From NCBI GenBank assembly GCA_029261895.1, contig JAJDAK010000001.1, forward strand, positions 1 through 64,000: 64,000 nt of DNA, read 5' to 3'. The translations under genes and the position numbers were made by a program. Below are positions 52,200-61,337 of the stretch, one piece after another; the stretch's first letter is position 1, and each line of letters starts with the position of its first letter. Under the pieces are notes generated by a model. That model saw nothing but the letters and a program-made list of their open reading frames with translations, searched no databases and was not told the DNA's origin. Source of the stretch: Deltaproteobacteria bacterium. GTDB lineage: Bacteria; Myxococcota_A; UBA9160; SZUA-336.

Positions 52200-53150
52200 T
52201 TGATCATCGTGACCGGAGCCAGTGGGTTCATCGGCAGCAACCTGATTCATGCGCTAAACGAGCGCGGGCACGACGACATCGTCGCGGTCGACGGACCCGA
52301 GCCCGGACGAGATGCCGAAAATCTTGGTGGTGCCCGACTTCTGGATTTTGTCCCGCAGCAGACGTTGTTTGAATTCCTTGATCAAACCGGTGAAGTGCCC
52401 CGTATTGTGTTCCACCAGGGCGCATGTTCAAACACGATGGCCACGGACGGCCGTTTCATGCTCGAGAACAATTATCAGTATTCACGCAACCTTCTCAATC
52501 ACTGCACTGCGCGGGATATCCCTTTCATCTATGCATCGTCGGCTTCGGTCTATGGACACGGGCCGATTTTCAAGGAAGAGCTCGAACACGAGAATCCTTG
52601 CAACCTCTATGCGTATTCCAAATACCTCTTCGATCTGCACGTGCGACAAAACGCAGAGAAATTGACCAACCAAGTCGTCGGATTGCGCTACTTCAACGTC
52701 TACGGCCCCCGCGAAGCGCATAAGGGCGATATGGCGAGCGTTGCGTACAAATTGCAACAGCAACTCAAGCGCTCAGATAAAGTTCGCCTCTTCGAGGGCT
52801 CCGATGGCTATGAAAACGGTGAGCAGCTCCGCGATTTCGTTTGGGTTGGAGACGTCGTTGCGGTAAATCTCTGGTTCATGGAACACGGGGACATAAGCGG
52901 CATATTCAACGTCGGCACGGGTCGCGCTCAAACCTTCAACGATGTCGCCAATGCGGTGATCGGGCATCATGGACGCGGCGAGATTGAGTACATTCCGTTT
53001 CCCGATCAGCTCCGCGGCCAATATCAAAGTTACACCGAGGCCGATATAGACGCGCTTCGCAGCGCTGGCTACGACGCGCCGTTTCGCAGCGTTGAGGAAG
53101 GCGTGTCCCTCTATCTCAAGTGGCTAGAGGAACAACACGACCCGTCCTAA
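52200..53150 (+). CDS. hldD: ADP-L-glycero-D-manno-heptose 6-epimerase
   Basis: This 316-aa NAD(P)-dependent epimerase makes the heptose for the LPS inner core. It has IIVTGASGFIGSNL (Rossmann loop), HQGACSNTMATDGRFMLENNY, YASSASVYGHG, the catalytic YSKYLFD and RYFNVYGPREAHKGDMASV. The TTG start has AGGAGGG 7 nt upstream. This supports an LPS-bearing outer membrane. The downstream hsp20 is convergent. Confidence 0.88.
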   Translation: MIIVTGASGFIGSNLIHALNERGHDDIVAVDGPEPGRDAENLGGARLLDFVPQQTLFEFLDQTGEVPRIVFHQGACSNTMATDGRFMLENNYQYSRNLLNHCTARDIPFIYASSASVYGHGPIFKEELEHENPCNLYAYSKYLFDLHVRQNAEKLTNQVVGLRYFNVYGPREAHKGDMASVAYKLQQQLKRSDKVRLFEGSDGYENGEQLRDFVWVGDVVAVNLWFMEHGDISGIFNVGTGRAQTFNDVANAVIGHHGRGEIEYIPFPDQLRGQYQSYTEADIDALRSAGYDAPFRSVEEGVSLYLKWLEEQHDPS

Positions 53151-53167
53151 TCTCAATTCCTTACGGG

Positions 53168-53608
53168 TTACGAAGTCTTCACTTCGATGAGCCGCGGCTT
53201 CGCTTCTTCACGCTTTGGAACACGGATACTCAGCACGCCATTTCGATGCTCAGCCGTCGCATTCGACGGATCGAAATGAGCTGGCAGTTCGAGTGTGCGT
53301 GAAAACTCCCCGAACCAATGTTCCTCTCGATGTGCTTTCGCACCACTCGGAACATTGGGTTCACGCTTGCCAGATACAACGAGTGTTTGTCCGCGATTCT
53401 CAATACTTACGTTTTCTGCAGGAACCCCCGGAATTTCAAATTCAACCGTTAGTGTATCCTCATCTTCGAATACGCTAACCGGCGGATTGCCATTTCGACG
53501 CTCGCTAGAAAGACTCAGTGGATTCTCGAACACCTGCCCGAGCTCCTGCTGTAGCTTTGCAAACGCGCCAAAGGGCTCGAGTTCTCTGCGAAGTGTCAAC
53601 AGTGCCAT
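53168..53608 (-). CDS. Small heat-shock protein (Hsp20/alpha-crystallin)
   Basis: This 146-aa chaperone has an alpha-crystallin domain: PPVSVFEDEDTLTVEFEIPGV, VSIENRGQTLVVSGKRE, FSRTLELPAHFDPSNATAEHRNGVLSIRVPK (read in parts). It prevents aggregation of unfolded proteins. AAGGAG precedes the ATG. A TTGACA (rc 53685-53690) lies upstream, with a poor -10; no CIRCE or sigma-32-like box seen. Confidence 0.9.
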   Translation of the reverse strand: MALLTLRRELEPFGAFAKLQQELGQVFENPLSLSSERRNGNPPVSVFEDEDTLTVEFEIPGVPAENVSIENRGQTLVVSGKREPNVPSGAKAHREEHWFGEFSRTLELPAHFDPSNATAEHRNGVLSIRVPKREEAKPRLIEVKTS

Positions 53609-53777
53609 GAGCGTTCTCCTTTTTCTCTCCGGTCCAAACGACCGGTCATCAGGTATCCGCGAACGCTAATCACATGACGAAAGCTGTCAAATGGCGCCAA
53701 AGATCTTTGGAGGTGCTGTTTATACTAAGATGCACCGTGGCAGTTTCCAAAACGGTCCTATATAGAGGGGGAATCCG

Positions 53778-54023
53778 ATGGAACCGGAAATAGGCGGTCG
53801 CGCGCCCATTCTAGTCGAGCTAGAGGCGGGTCAGAAATACTATTGGTGTTCGTGTGGACGTTCGAGGAATCAACCGTTTTGCGACGGCTCTCACGCGGGT
53901 TCCGAGTTCACGCCCAAAGAAATCGAAGTTGCGGTGGCCAAGAAAGCCGCACTTTGCACCTGTAAACGCACCGCGAACCAACCGTACTGTGACGGTGGCC
54001 ACGCGACGCTCGCGGGCAAGTAG
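53778..54023 (+). CDS. CDGSH iron-sulfur domain protein
   Basis: This 81-aa protein has two CDGSH-type motifs: C-S-C-x(7)-PFCDGSH and C-T-C-x(7)-PYCDGGH, each binding a [2Fe-2S] cluster through three Cys and one His. Such small proteins may transfer clusters or electrons. GAGGGGG precedes the ATG by 5 nt. It lies 8 nt before the M20 peptidase gene and is likely co-transcribed. Confidence 0.85.
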   Translation: MEPEIGGRAPILVELEAGQKYYWCSCGRSRNQPFCDGSHAGSEFTPKEIEVAVAKKAALCTCKRTANQPYCDGGHATLAGK

Positions 54024-54031
54024 AGGTCACT

Positions 54032-55177
54032 TTGTCCGACTCGCCCAGCATTCGTCATCTCCGCGACTACATCGCGATCCCGTCGGTAAACCCGATGGAT
54101 CGCGACGACGGAGATCCCACGATCATCGGTGAAAAGCGCTACGCGGACCATCTGTGCGAACAACTGCGTCGACTGAGTCTCGATGCGGAATTGGTTGGCG
54201 ACGACAATCGTCCTTCCGTGGTTGCAGAGATACGAGTACCCGGCGCTACCGAAACTTTGCTCGTCGCGTCGCATCTCGACACTGTGCCCGTCGACGGCAT
54301 GGAGATCGATCCGTTTGACCCAGTGATCGATGGCGAACGCCTCTACGGACGCGGCTCCTGCGATACCAAGGGTGGCATGGCGGCATTGATGGAAGCCGTT
54401 GAAAAGGTGCTGCAACGCGGTTCACTACGTCGCAATTTGATCATCGTGGGCGAGTCCGACGAAGAACTCGGTAGCAAGGGGATCGGTGAAGTGATTCGTC
54501 ACCTCTCCGACAGACCGCCCGACTGGGTCATTGCAACCGAGCCCACGAACTTGCGTATTGTAAATCGTCACAAGGGCATTGTTCATGCGCGACTTCGTGC
54601 TCACGGTCGGGCGTGTCATAGCTCCATGCCCGAAAACGGGCGCAATGCGCTGGTCGACCTGGCACGCGTGGTGATTGAACTCGAGCGCGTCAACGAGTCA
54701 CTCGCCGCACAGCCAGACTCAAAGCTTGGGCCAGGAACGCTTTCCGTCGGCCTCATGGGGGGTGGCGCAGCGCCCAATATCGTGCCCGATCAAGCATGGC
54801 TCGTTTTGGATCGTCGGACCTTGCCCGGAGAGGATGCGAAGAGCATCGCAGCGGAACTTCGGGACGTGATCGCGCGCAGCCAGGTGGAGAAGATTGAAAT
54901 CGAATCCTGTGAAGCGATGAAAGACGCTTTGGAGACAGACGAAGCAGAGGCGTGCGTGCGGATGTGCCAGGACCTGCTCGCGGCCAATCGGCTCGATACC
55001 GCGACCACGATTGCAGCTTTTGGTACGGACGCCGGCTCCTACGGGGCGGCGGGTGTTCCGGGAATTGTTTGGGGACCGGGCTCGATTGAACAGGCACATA
55101 CCAGCCGCGAGTGGGTCGATACCCGACAGGTCGAGCAAATGGCAAACCTCTTTGTGCAATTGCTCGAACGCAGTTAG
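54032..55177 (+). CDS. M20 metallopeptidase (ArgE/DapE family)
   Basis: This 381-aa zinc-dependent deacetylase/peptidase has LVASHLDTVPV (His, Asp), LYGRGSCDTKGGMAALM (second metal) and GESDEELGSKG (catalytic Glu). Additional typical segments are RAHGRACHSSMPENGRNAL and FGTDAGSYG. ArgE- or DapE-like hydrolysis of N-acyl amino acids is likely. The TTG start has GAGGT 5 nt upstream. Confidence 0.85.
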   Translation: MSDSPSIRHLRDYIAIPSVNPMDRDDGDPTIIGEKRYADHLCEQLRRLSLDAELVGDDNRPSVVAEIRVPGATETLLVASHLDTVPVDGMEIDPFDPVIDGERLYGRGSCDTKGGMAALMEAVEKVLQRGSLRRNLIIVGESDEELGSKGIGEVIRHLSDRPPDWVIATEPTNLRIVNRHKGIVHARLRAHGRACHSSMPENGRNALVDLARVVIELERVNESLAAQPDSKLGPGTLSVGLMGGGAAPNIVPDQAWLVLDRRTLPGEDAKSIAAELRDVIARSQVEKIEIESCEAMKDALETDEAEACVRMCQDLLAANRLDTATTIAAFGTDAGSYGAAGVPGIVWGPGSIEQAHTSREWVDTRQVEQMANLFVQLLERS

Positions 55178-55294
55178 TTAGTCGGCCGTGAGTGGGAAGC
55201 GTCGCCTGATCTCCTGGGGAATCCGGCCGAAGAACATCGCGCCGGGCCGACCGAGTTCCAAGCCCAGAAAGTCGAGTTCAAAGAGCGGCTTCAA
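55178..55294 (-). CDS. Possible small ORF or gene remnant
   Basis: On the minus strand, a 38-codon frame begins TTG (55294) and ends directly beside the M20 stop. It reads as a plausible helical segment, MKPLFELDFLGLELGRPGAM, and ends EIRRRFPLTAD. Codon use looks real, but there is no ribosome site and no clear family. It could be a remnant of a larger gene. This is the only thing I see in the 194-nt gap. Confidence 0.25.
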   Translation of the reverse strand: MKPLFELDFLGLELGRPGAMFFGRIPQEIRRRFPLTAD

Positions 55295-55371
55295 CGCCGC
55301 GCCGTCCCATCGAATCCCCTACTTTCGAACAAGAAGGTTATCCTACCGGCCCGAAGCGGAAGGAGAAAGAG

Positions 55372-56367
55372 ATGTCCGTGCTCGCGAATTGGCTCGAGGC
55401 GATGCAGACGACGAATTTGCCGGAGGGTGTGACACCCGACCCCGTCTCGCGATGGCTACTCATCACGCGTGCATCCGTACTACCGATGACGTTTTTTTCC
55501 GCCGCCATCGGTGGCCTGCTCGCGATACCGAGCGGTCAGGCACATTTGGGCCTGTGGAGCCTCTGCGTGATTGGATTGCTGCTCGCACACGCGGCAAACA
55601 ATATGATCAACGACTACTTCGATTTAGAGGGTGGTGTCGACACGCCCGATTACGCACGCGCGCAATACGCACCCCACCCCATTCTTTCGGGAATGATCTC
55701 CAAACGTGGCTTGGTGAGCGCGATTCTCGCAGTGAACGTCGTAGATATTGCGATCGCCCTCTACCTTACAGCTGAACGCGGTTGGATGGTTCCCGCTTTT
55801 GCCATCACCGGTCTAGCGATTTCCGTTTTCTACGTTGCACCGCCGCTCAAGCTCAAACATCGCGGCCTCGGCGAGCCCAGCGTATTCGTGGTCTGGGGTC
55901 CGTTGATGGTTGCAGGCACCTATTTTGTTACGACGGGCGTATTACCCTTTTGGGTTTGGACCGCGTCCCTACCCTACGGTCTATTGGTGATGACCGTGCT
56001 CTTCGGCAAACACATCGACAAATTCGACTCCGATTCCGCGAAAAACATCCATACCTTGCCAGTCATTCTCGGCAAAGATCTTTCGCGGCGCGTGGCCCAA
56101 GCTTTAATCGTCGGCTTCTACCTCTCGATTCTGGGGTTGGTCGCCACCGGGATTTATGGTGTGTGGACACTGCTCGTCTTCCTCTCGATACCGCGGGCCG
56201 TTCAAGTCATGGGAGTTTTTTCGAAACCGCCACCCGATGCGCCACCCGAAAATTATCCCGTCTGGCCCCTCTGGTACGTAGCCACGGCTTTTGTGTTAAC
56301 GCGGCAAGCGGGGCTCTTTTTCGCGCTTGGCTTGGTCGCAAACGCAATCTGGCCGTATTCGATCTAA
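55372..56367 (+). CDS. UbiA-family prenyltransferase (MenA-like)
   Basis: This 331-aa integral membrane enzyme attaches prenyl chains to an aromatic acceptor. Two aspartate motifs: NNMINDYFDLEGGVD (near 81-95) and KHIDKFDSDSAKN (near 205). About eight TM segments. The 1,4-dihydroxy-2-naphthoate prenyltransferase (MenA) role is likely, but not certain. AAGGAGAAAGAG precedes the ATG. The GH20 gene follows with almost no gap. Confidence 0.8.
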   Translation: MSVLANWLEAMQTTNLPEGVTPDPVSRWLLITRASVLPMTFFSAAIGGLLAIPSGQAHLGLWSLCVIGLLLAHAANNMINDYFDLEGGVDTPDYARAQYAPHPILSGMISKRGLVSAILAVNVVDIAIALYLTAERGWMVPAFAITGLAISVFYVAPPLKLKHRGLGEPSVFVVWGPLMVAGTYFVTTGVLPFWVWTASLPYGLLVMTVLFGKHIDKFDSDSAKNIHTLPVILGKDLSRRVAQALIVGFYLSILGLVATGIYGVWTLLVFLSIPRAVQVMGVFSKPPPDAPPENYPVWPLWYVATAFVLTRQAGLFFALGLVANAIWPYSI

Positions 56368-56375
56368 GCGACCCA

Positions 56376-58001
56376 TTGAAACCACTCCATCTTCTACCTC
56401 AGCCACGAGAGCTGGAATTGATCAAAGGTACGGCCACCGGCGACGCCGTGTACCGAACCGAAGTCCTGAACGACCCTACATTGCCAGAACAGGGTTACCG
56501 ACTTGAAATTCGGCGTTCTGGCATCAAAATTTTCGCCGAAGACGACGCGGGCTTACGCTATGCGCAGGGCACGTTGGAACAACTCCAAGAGCAGCATCCC
56601 GGTGAACTCCCCTGTCTGCGGATCCGTGACTGGCCGGACTTTCCCGTGCGCGGATACATGCTCGACATCAGTCGAGATCGCGTACCCACGATGCGAACGC
56701 TGGATGCGTTGATCGATCGTCTCGCGCGACTTCGCATCAATCAGCTCCAGCTCTACACCGAGCACACCTTTGCCTACTCGCAGCACGAAGCCGTCTGGCA
56801 GGACGCCTCGCCCATGACGGCCGATGAAATCCGGAAACTCGACAAACGATGTCGCGAGCGTGGGATCGAACTCGTCGCCAACCAAAACAGTTTCGGACAT
56901 ATGGAGCGTTGGTTGCGACATGAGACCTATCGAGGCCTCGCGGAACAACCTGACGCAGACCAGCCCGCCTGCCTCTATCCCAGCCAGGAAACATCCCGGT
57001 TCTTACAAGGGTTATACACAGAACTCTTGCCGTGCTTTGAAAGCCCAAAAATCAACATCGGTTGTGACGAGACCTTTGAACTCGGTTGCGGCCGCAGCGC
57101 GGCAGCCTGCAACAAACAAGGACGGGGCCGCGTCTATTTCGATTTTCTGATGCAGATCGTACAGTCGCTCCAGCAGAAGGATCACGAAGTTCAGTTTTGG
57201 GGCGATATCGTGCTCGAGCAGCGGGCGTTGATTCGCGACCTGCCCAAAGAAAAACTGACCGCATTGGCTTGGTGGTATGAAGCACCCAACGCCCTCGACC
57301 CCGGCTTCTCAGCGCGCGCGCCGCTTTTTGCAGAGGCCGGCGTTCCATTCTTTGTCTGCCCCGGCACGTCATCATGGAATAGTTTGATCGGACGCTTGCC
57401 AAACGCACTCGGCAACTTGCTCGATGCTGCGAAGCAAGGCGTTGCAAACGGTGCGGGTGGCTACTTGATCACGGACTGGGGCGACTACGGGCATCATCAA
57501 CCGTATGCCATTAGCCAGCCGGGGTTAACGTACGGCGCCGCGGTCAGTTGGTGCGTTGACTCCAATCGGGATTTGGTACTGGAGGATTACGTCGATCCAA
57601 AGCTGCTTCGACTCGGAAGGGTATACGAGAGTACGGGTCTATTGGCAGGTAACGCGACCGTGCTCGGTATCGCGCTTCGCCAACCACTCGATGCCAAGTG
57701 GAAGATCATCGGTGAAATCGATGAGACGCGACTCCAGAATACGATGGATGAGCTCGCGTCGATTCAAGATGAGCTCGACGATCCCGAAGTCATCCAGGCC
57801 GTTCGACTCGCAAAGCATGCCTTGCGGCGAATCGAACTCGCCAAGCTCGGTAGCGGCCTGCCATTGGAAGAGATGCGAACGGATCTGATGGATTGCATTC
57901 ACCATCAGCGCGATGCATGGCTGCGCAGTTCACGCCCGGGTGGACTCGAAGACAGTCTCGATCGCTTGCGGGCACGCTTAGCCGACTACGGTTCCAACTA
58001 G
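56376..58001 (+). CDS. GH20 beta-N-acetylhexosaminidase-like enzyme
   Basis: This 541-aa protein has the GH20b N-terminal domain (YRLEIRRSGIKIFAEDDAGLRYAQGTLEQL) and the catalytic barrel: DWPDFPVRGYMLDISRDRVP, LQLYTEHTFAY, and the catalytic Asp-Glu pair in NIGCDETFELG. No signal peptide; probably cytoplasmic. I use TTG 56376 because it lies in the gap after UbiA; an upstream frame continues through UbiA but is noise. Substrate is probably a GlcNAc-containing oligosaccharide or muropeptide. Confidence 0.8.
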   Translation: MKPLHLLPQPRELELIKGTATGDAVYRTEVLNDPTLPEQGYRLEIRRSGIKIFAEDDAGLRYAQGTLEQLQEQHPGELPCLRIRDWPDFPVRGYMLDISRDRVPTMRTLDALIDRLARLRINQLQLYTEHTFAYSQHEAVWQDASPMTADEIRKLDKRCRERGIELVANQNSFGHMERWLRHETYRGLAEQPDADQPACLYPSQETSRFLQGLYTELLPCFESPKINIGCDETFELGCGRSAAACNKQGRGRVYFDFLMQIVQSLQQKDHEVQFWGDIVLEQRALIRDLPKEKLTALAWWYEAPNALDPGFSARAPLFAEAGVPFFVCPGTSSWNSLIGRLPNALGNLLDAAKQGVANGAGGYLITDWGDYGHHQPYAISQPGLTYGAAVSWCVDSNRDLVLEDYVDPKLLRLGRVYESTGLLAGNATVLGIALRQPLDAKWKIIGEIDETRLQNTMDELASIQDELDDPEVIQAVRLAKHALRRIELAKLGSGLPLEEMRTDLMDCIHHQRDAWLRSSRPGGLEDSLDRLRARLADYGSN

Positions 58002-58017
58002 GACGGCCAAGAAAAGA

Positions 58018-58878
58018 TCAACCGTAAAACGGTCGCGCCAAATCTGCTGGACCTTTGACCCGATCGCCGAGAAAGACCAAGACGGCGAGCGTCAATACGT
58101 AGGGGAGCATCAGCAGTAAATCGTATGGGATCTCAAAACCGAGTGCTTGCAGTCGAAACTGCAGCGCGGTCGCGAGTCCAAAAACCAATGCACCGACGGT
58201 CATGCGCCCGACGCGGTAACCGCCAAAAAGTACCAATACGAGCGCGACAAACCCGCGACCGTTCGTCATGCCCTCTACGAATGTATCGGACACCCACAGC
58301 ACCAGCGACGCACCGGCCAACCCGGCCATCGCGCCCCCAAAAAGTATGCCGTTCCAGCGCACTTTTTTGACCGGAATGCCCTGAGCGTACGCAGCTTGTG
58401 CAGACTCACCCACTGCGCGCAACGTCAAACCTGCACGCGTGGTACGCAGAAGTACGACGATTCCAATCGCGACCAAAGCGAAGATGAGAATAAGCATCAT
58501 CCCATCCGCTTGAGGCGCGACGGTGGCAGCATTCATTCGACCTGCGAGCGTGCGGTGCAACGTACCCGTCACACCCAATGCGAGAATATTTAACGCGGCG
58601 CCGCAGACGATCGGGTCCGCAACACGTACGATCACGAAAAACGCAAAGCAAGCCGACAACAGCACACTGGCTAAAATCGCGAACACCATCGCAATCAGCA
58701 CCGAATCCGTCGCGACTCCTATATGGTACGCGGCGAATGCCCCGACCAACATCATGCCTTCGACGCCGATATTCAACACACCGGCGCGTTCTGCGACAAG
58801 TTCCCCCAAAGCGGCATAACCAAGCGGCAGTGCAACGCGTAACACCGTGATCAGAAATGCGAGCGATAGACCGTCCAT
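58018..58878 (-). CDS. ABC transporter permease, nucleoside-type (BMP family)
   Basis: This 286-aa membrane protein has about eight TM segments. The typical start is LRVALPLGYAALGELVAERAGVLNIGVEGMML, and the C-terminal region includes GFVALVLVLFGGYRVGRM. It belongs to the YufQ/branched-type permeases of BMP importers. The ATG directly follows the stop of the other permease. It is the last gene of a four-gene importer operon. Confidence 0.85.
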   Translation of the reverse strand: MDGLSLAFLITVLRVALPLGYAALGELVAERAGVLNIGVEGMMLVGAFAAYHIGVATDSVLIAMVFAILASVLLSACFAFFVIVRVADPIVCGAALNILALGVTGTLHRTLAGRMNAATVAPQADGMMLILIFALVAIGIVVLLRTTRAGLTLRAVGESAQAAYAQGIPVKKVRWNGILFGGAMAGLAGASLVLWVSDTFVEGMTNGRGFVALVLVLFGGYRVGRMTVGALVFGLATALQFRLQALGFEIPYDLLLMLPYVLTLAVLVFLGDRVKGPADLARPFYG

Positions 58879-59871
58879 CTAGGCTTTCCGCCTGGGTAAC
58901 GCGAAGCCAATCGAGAATAGGATCACCAACGCTTCGACAATTCGAACAGTAACTGCGGGGACTGCAGCGACACGCTGCATCGCAGCGGCACCGGTATCCA
59001 AACCCGCAAAAAATAACGCCGCCGGCACCACAGCGAGCGGATGCAGACGCGCCAACATCGCAACTGCGATCGCGGTAAAACCGTAACCTGCAGAAAGGTC
59101 TCGAAACAGGCGTCCCGTCACACCGGTCACCTCGAGCGCGCCGGCGAGTCCTGCGAGCATACCGGCCAAAATAAACACCTGATAAATCTCGCGCGAGATT
59201 CGTACCCGGGCGTATTCGGCGACGCGCGGCGCGAATCCAATCGCACGCAACCGCAGTCCGGCCGCGCTGTAGAACAGAAACCGCCACGCAAACAAGGCGA
59301 GCACCAACGTGCCGGCCAAGCCCCAATGCACGCGCTGGAAACCCGGAATCACACCCAGCATGGCGGCACTCGGCAGCGCGTCCGTCTGCGGATAGGTGCC
59401 ACGCACTTCTTGCAGCGGTCCCTGTACCGCGTACGAAACCAGTAGAACCGCAATGAAATTCAATAATATTGTCGACAAGACCTCTGACACGCCGCGGTGA
59501 GCACGAAGTAGCGCCGCCAAACCCGACCAGAGTGCACCACCGAGCATGCCCGCGATGAGGACAAGCGGCAGTACCGAGGTCAGCTTCGTCGCTACCGTGG
59601 TCGCCACGAGCGCGCCAATGTAGAGCTGACCCTCACCACCGATATTCCAAATACCCGCACGAAAGGAGAGCGCCACCGCAAGCCCAATCAACAACAAGGG
59701 TCCGGTTCGCAGCAACGTCGTTTCGACCGCGTGTCGATTCCCGAACGCACCATCGACCAACGCCAGTGTTGCAGCCCACGGGTCGTGTCCGAGCAAAAGC
59801 AGCATGCAGGCCAGCGCAAGCAGCGCGCCCAACACAGCCATCAGCGGTGCTATCGCGCTGCGCGCTCTCAT
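58879..59871 (-). CDS. ABC transporter permease, nucleoside-type (BMP family)
   Basis: This 330-aa membrane protein has about ten hydrophobic segments. LSFRAGIWNIGGEGQLYIGALVAT matches the first-permease (YufP) signature. It overlaps the ATPase stop by 4 nt (ATGA) and pairs with the second permease to form the channel. Confidence 0.85.
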   Translation of the reverse strand: MRARSAIAPLMAVLGALLALACMLLLLGHDPWAATLALVDGAFGNRHAVETTLLRTGPLLLIGLAVALSFRAGIWNIGGEGQLYIGALVATTVATKLTSVLPLVLIAGMLGGALWSGLAALLRAHRGVSEVLSTILLNFIAVLLVSYAVQGPLQEVRGTYPQTDALPSAAMLGVIPGFQRVHWGLAGTLVLALFAWRFLFYSAAGLRLRAIGFAPRVAEYARVRISREIYQVFILAGMLAGLAGALEVTGVTGRLFRDLSAGYGFTAIAVAMLARLHPLAVVPAALFFAGLDTGAAAMQRVAAVPAVTVRIVEALVILFSIGFALPRRKA

Positions 59872-61328
59872 GACCCGGTTCCGCCGAGCATCAATGCGCC
59901 TATGCGTTCGCGGCTGGGTTCAGCCGAATCCAAGGGAGACAACGCACCTCGGAATAGAACTTCGACCCGGGTAGAGATTTCAAGCACTTCATCCAAATCC
60001 GTGGAAATCAACAATACCGCCCCGCCCGCTTCCGCGTGCGCACGCAGCTCGTTGCGAAGTTCACGAGTAGACTTTAGATCAAGACCGCGCGTCGGGTTGA
60101 TGGCAACCAGAACCTGCGGGTTCGAGCCAAGCGCGCGTGCGACACAGAGTTTCTGCTGATTCCCTCCCGAGAGATCGCCCGCTAAATCCCGAGCGCTTCC
60201 CTTAATCTGATGACGCGTAATCGCGGCGCGTGTCGCACGTTCGAGTTTTTGACTCAACAACCAGTGCATTCCAAGTGCCGAGCGATACAACGGCGAATTA
60301 TGTGGTTCCGCAGCATGGGAGAGCGCAAGGTTTTCTGCCAAGCTTAACTCCGCGATAAAACCACTTCGCTCTCGATCTCCGGGAAGGATGCCCACTGGGG
60401 GTGCTGCCAACTCGAGACGACCCTTCTCGGGCACGCACAGACCAGCCAGAATCTCTTCCAGCACGTCCTGTCCGTTACCATCAATACCGGCGATGCCGAG
60501 AATTTCACCCCTGCGAAGTTCGAGCGATAACTGCAAACCCGGCGCACGAAGATCATCAAGACGGAGCGCGAGTTCTCCCGGCGTACTACGGGGCGGTTGG
60601 AGAGGCGGTGGTGGATCGGTTCCAAGCAACGCTTGAGCTAGATCACGCACGTTCAAATCCGCGAGCGGTTGCGAGAGCACCGTTTCACCGCCACGAAGTA
60701 GCGTGACCCGGTCACAGAGACTGCTGATCTCCTCCATCTTGTGCGAAATGAAGACGACGCTCATGCCTTCACCGCGCAGGCGATCGAGTAACCGCATCAG
60801 CTCTTCCACTTCGGACGGAGCCAAAACGGCTGTCGGCTCATCCAAGATCAATAAATTCACCTGGCGCGAAAGCGCTCGCACAATCATCAAGCGCTGTTGC
60901 TTGGCGACGCTCAGCGTTTCCACGCGCGTCTTTGGATCCAGGTAAAACCCGTAACGTTCAAGCCAATCCGCGGCACGTTGATCGCGCTTCGAGGGACTTA
61001 AGAAGAACGCATCGCGATCCCCAAGAAGTAGATTCTCGGCAACCGTGAACGCAGGCACCAAGAGCGAGTGCTGATGCACCAACGCGATTCCCTTGTCGAG
61101 TGCGTCCGCGGGGCTCTCGATCTGTGCTGGCATGCCATCCAGCAGGATCTCGCCGGCGTCCGGTTGGATCATGCCGAAAAGCACCCGAACTAAGCTGGTT
61201 TTGCCTGCGCCGTTTTCTCCGAGCAGCGCATGGATCTCTCCGCGCCGAAGTTCGAGATTCGCGCTCCGGAGCGCGTGCGTCGACCCAAAACGCTTTTCAA
61301 TGTTTCGGAGCTCGACGTGCTGCATCAC
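59868..61328 (-). CDS. ABC transporter ATP-binding protein, twin-domain
   Basis: This 486-aa protein has two ABC domains. First: Walker A GENGAGKTSLVR, signature LSVAKQQRLMIVRAL and LLILDEPTAVLAPSEVEEL. Second: Walker A-like GIDGNGQDVLEEIL (weakened), signature DLSGGNQQKLCVARAL. This is the MglA/YufO type. GTG 61328 or ATG 61325 is the start. It lies 9 nt after the BMP gene. Confidence 0.87.
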   Translation of the reverse strand: MMQHVELRNIEKRFGSTHALRSANLELRRGEIHALLGENGAGKTSLVRVLFGMIQPDAGEILLDGMPAQIESPADALDKGIALVHQHSLLVPAFTVAENLLLGDRDAFFLSPSKRDQRAADWLERYGFYLDPKTRVETLSVAKQQRLMIVRALSRQVNLLILDEPTAVLAPSEVEELMRLLDRLRGEGMSVVFISHKMEEISSLCDRVTLLRGGETVLSQPLADLNVRDLAQALLGTDPPPPLQPPRSTPGELALRLDDLRAPGLQLSLELRRGEILGIAGIDGNGQDVLEEILAGLCVPEKGRLELAAPPVGILPGDRERSGFIAELSLAENLALSHAAEPHNSPLYRSALGMHWLLSQKLERATRAAITRHQIKGSARDLAGDLSGGNQQKLCVARALGSNPQVLVAINPTRGLDLKSTRELRNELRAHAEAGGAVLLISTDLDEVLEISTRVEVLFRGALSPLDSAEPSRERIGALMLGGTGS

Positions 61329-61337
61329 ATACGGTGA

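Noticed and set aside
55782..56375. Extension of the GH20 frame upstream through the prenyltransferase gene
   Set aside because: The upstream part is antigenic-looking Arg/His-rich noise in another frame of UbiA; GH20 homology begins only after the UbiA stop.
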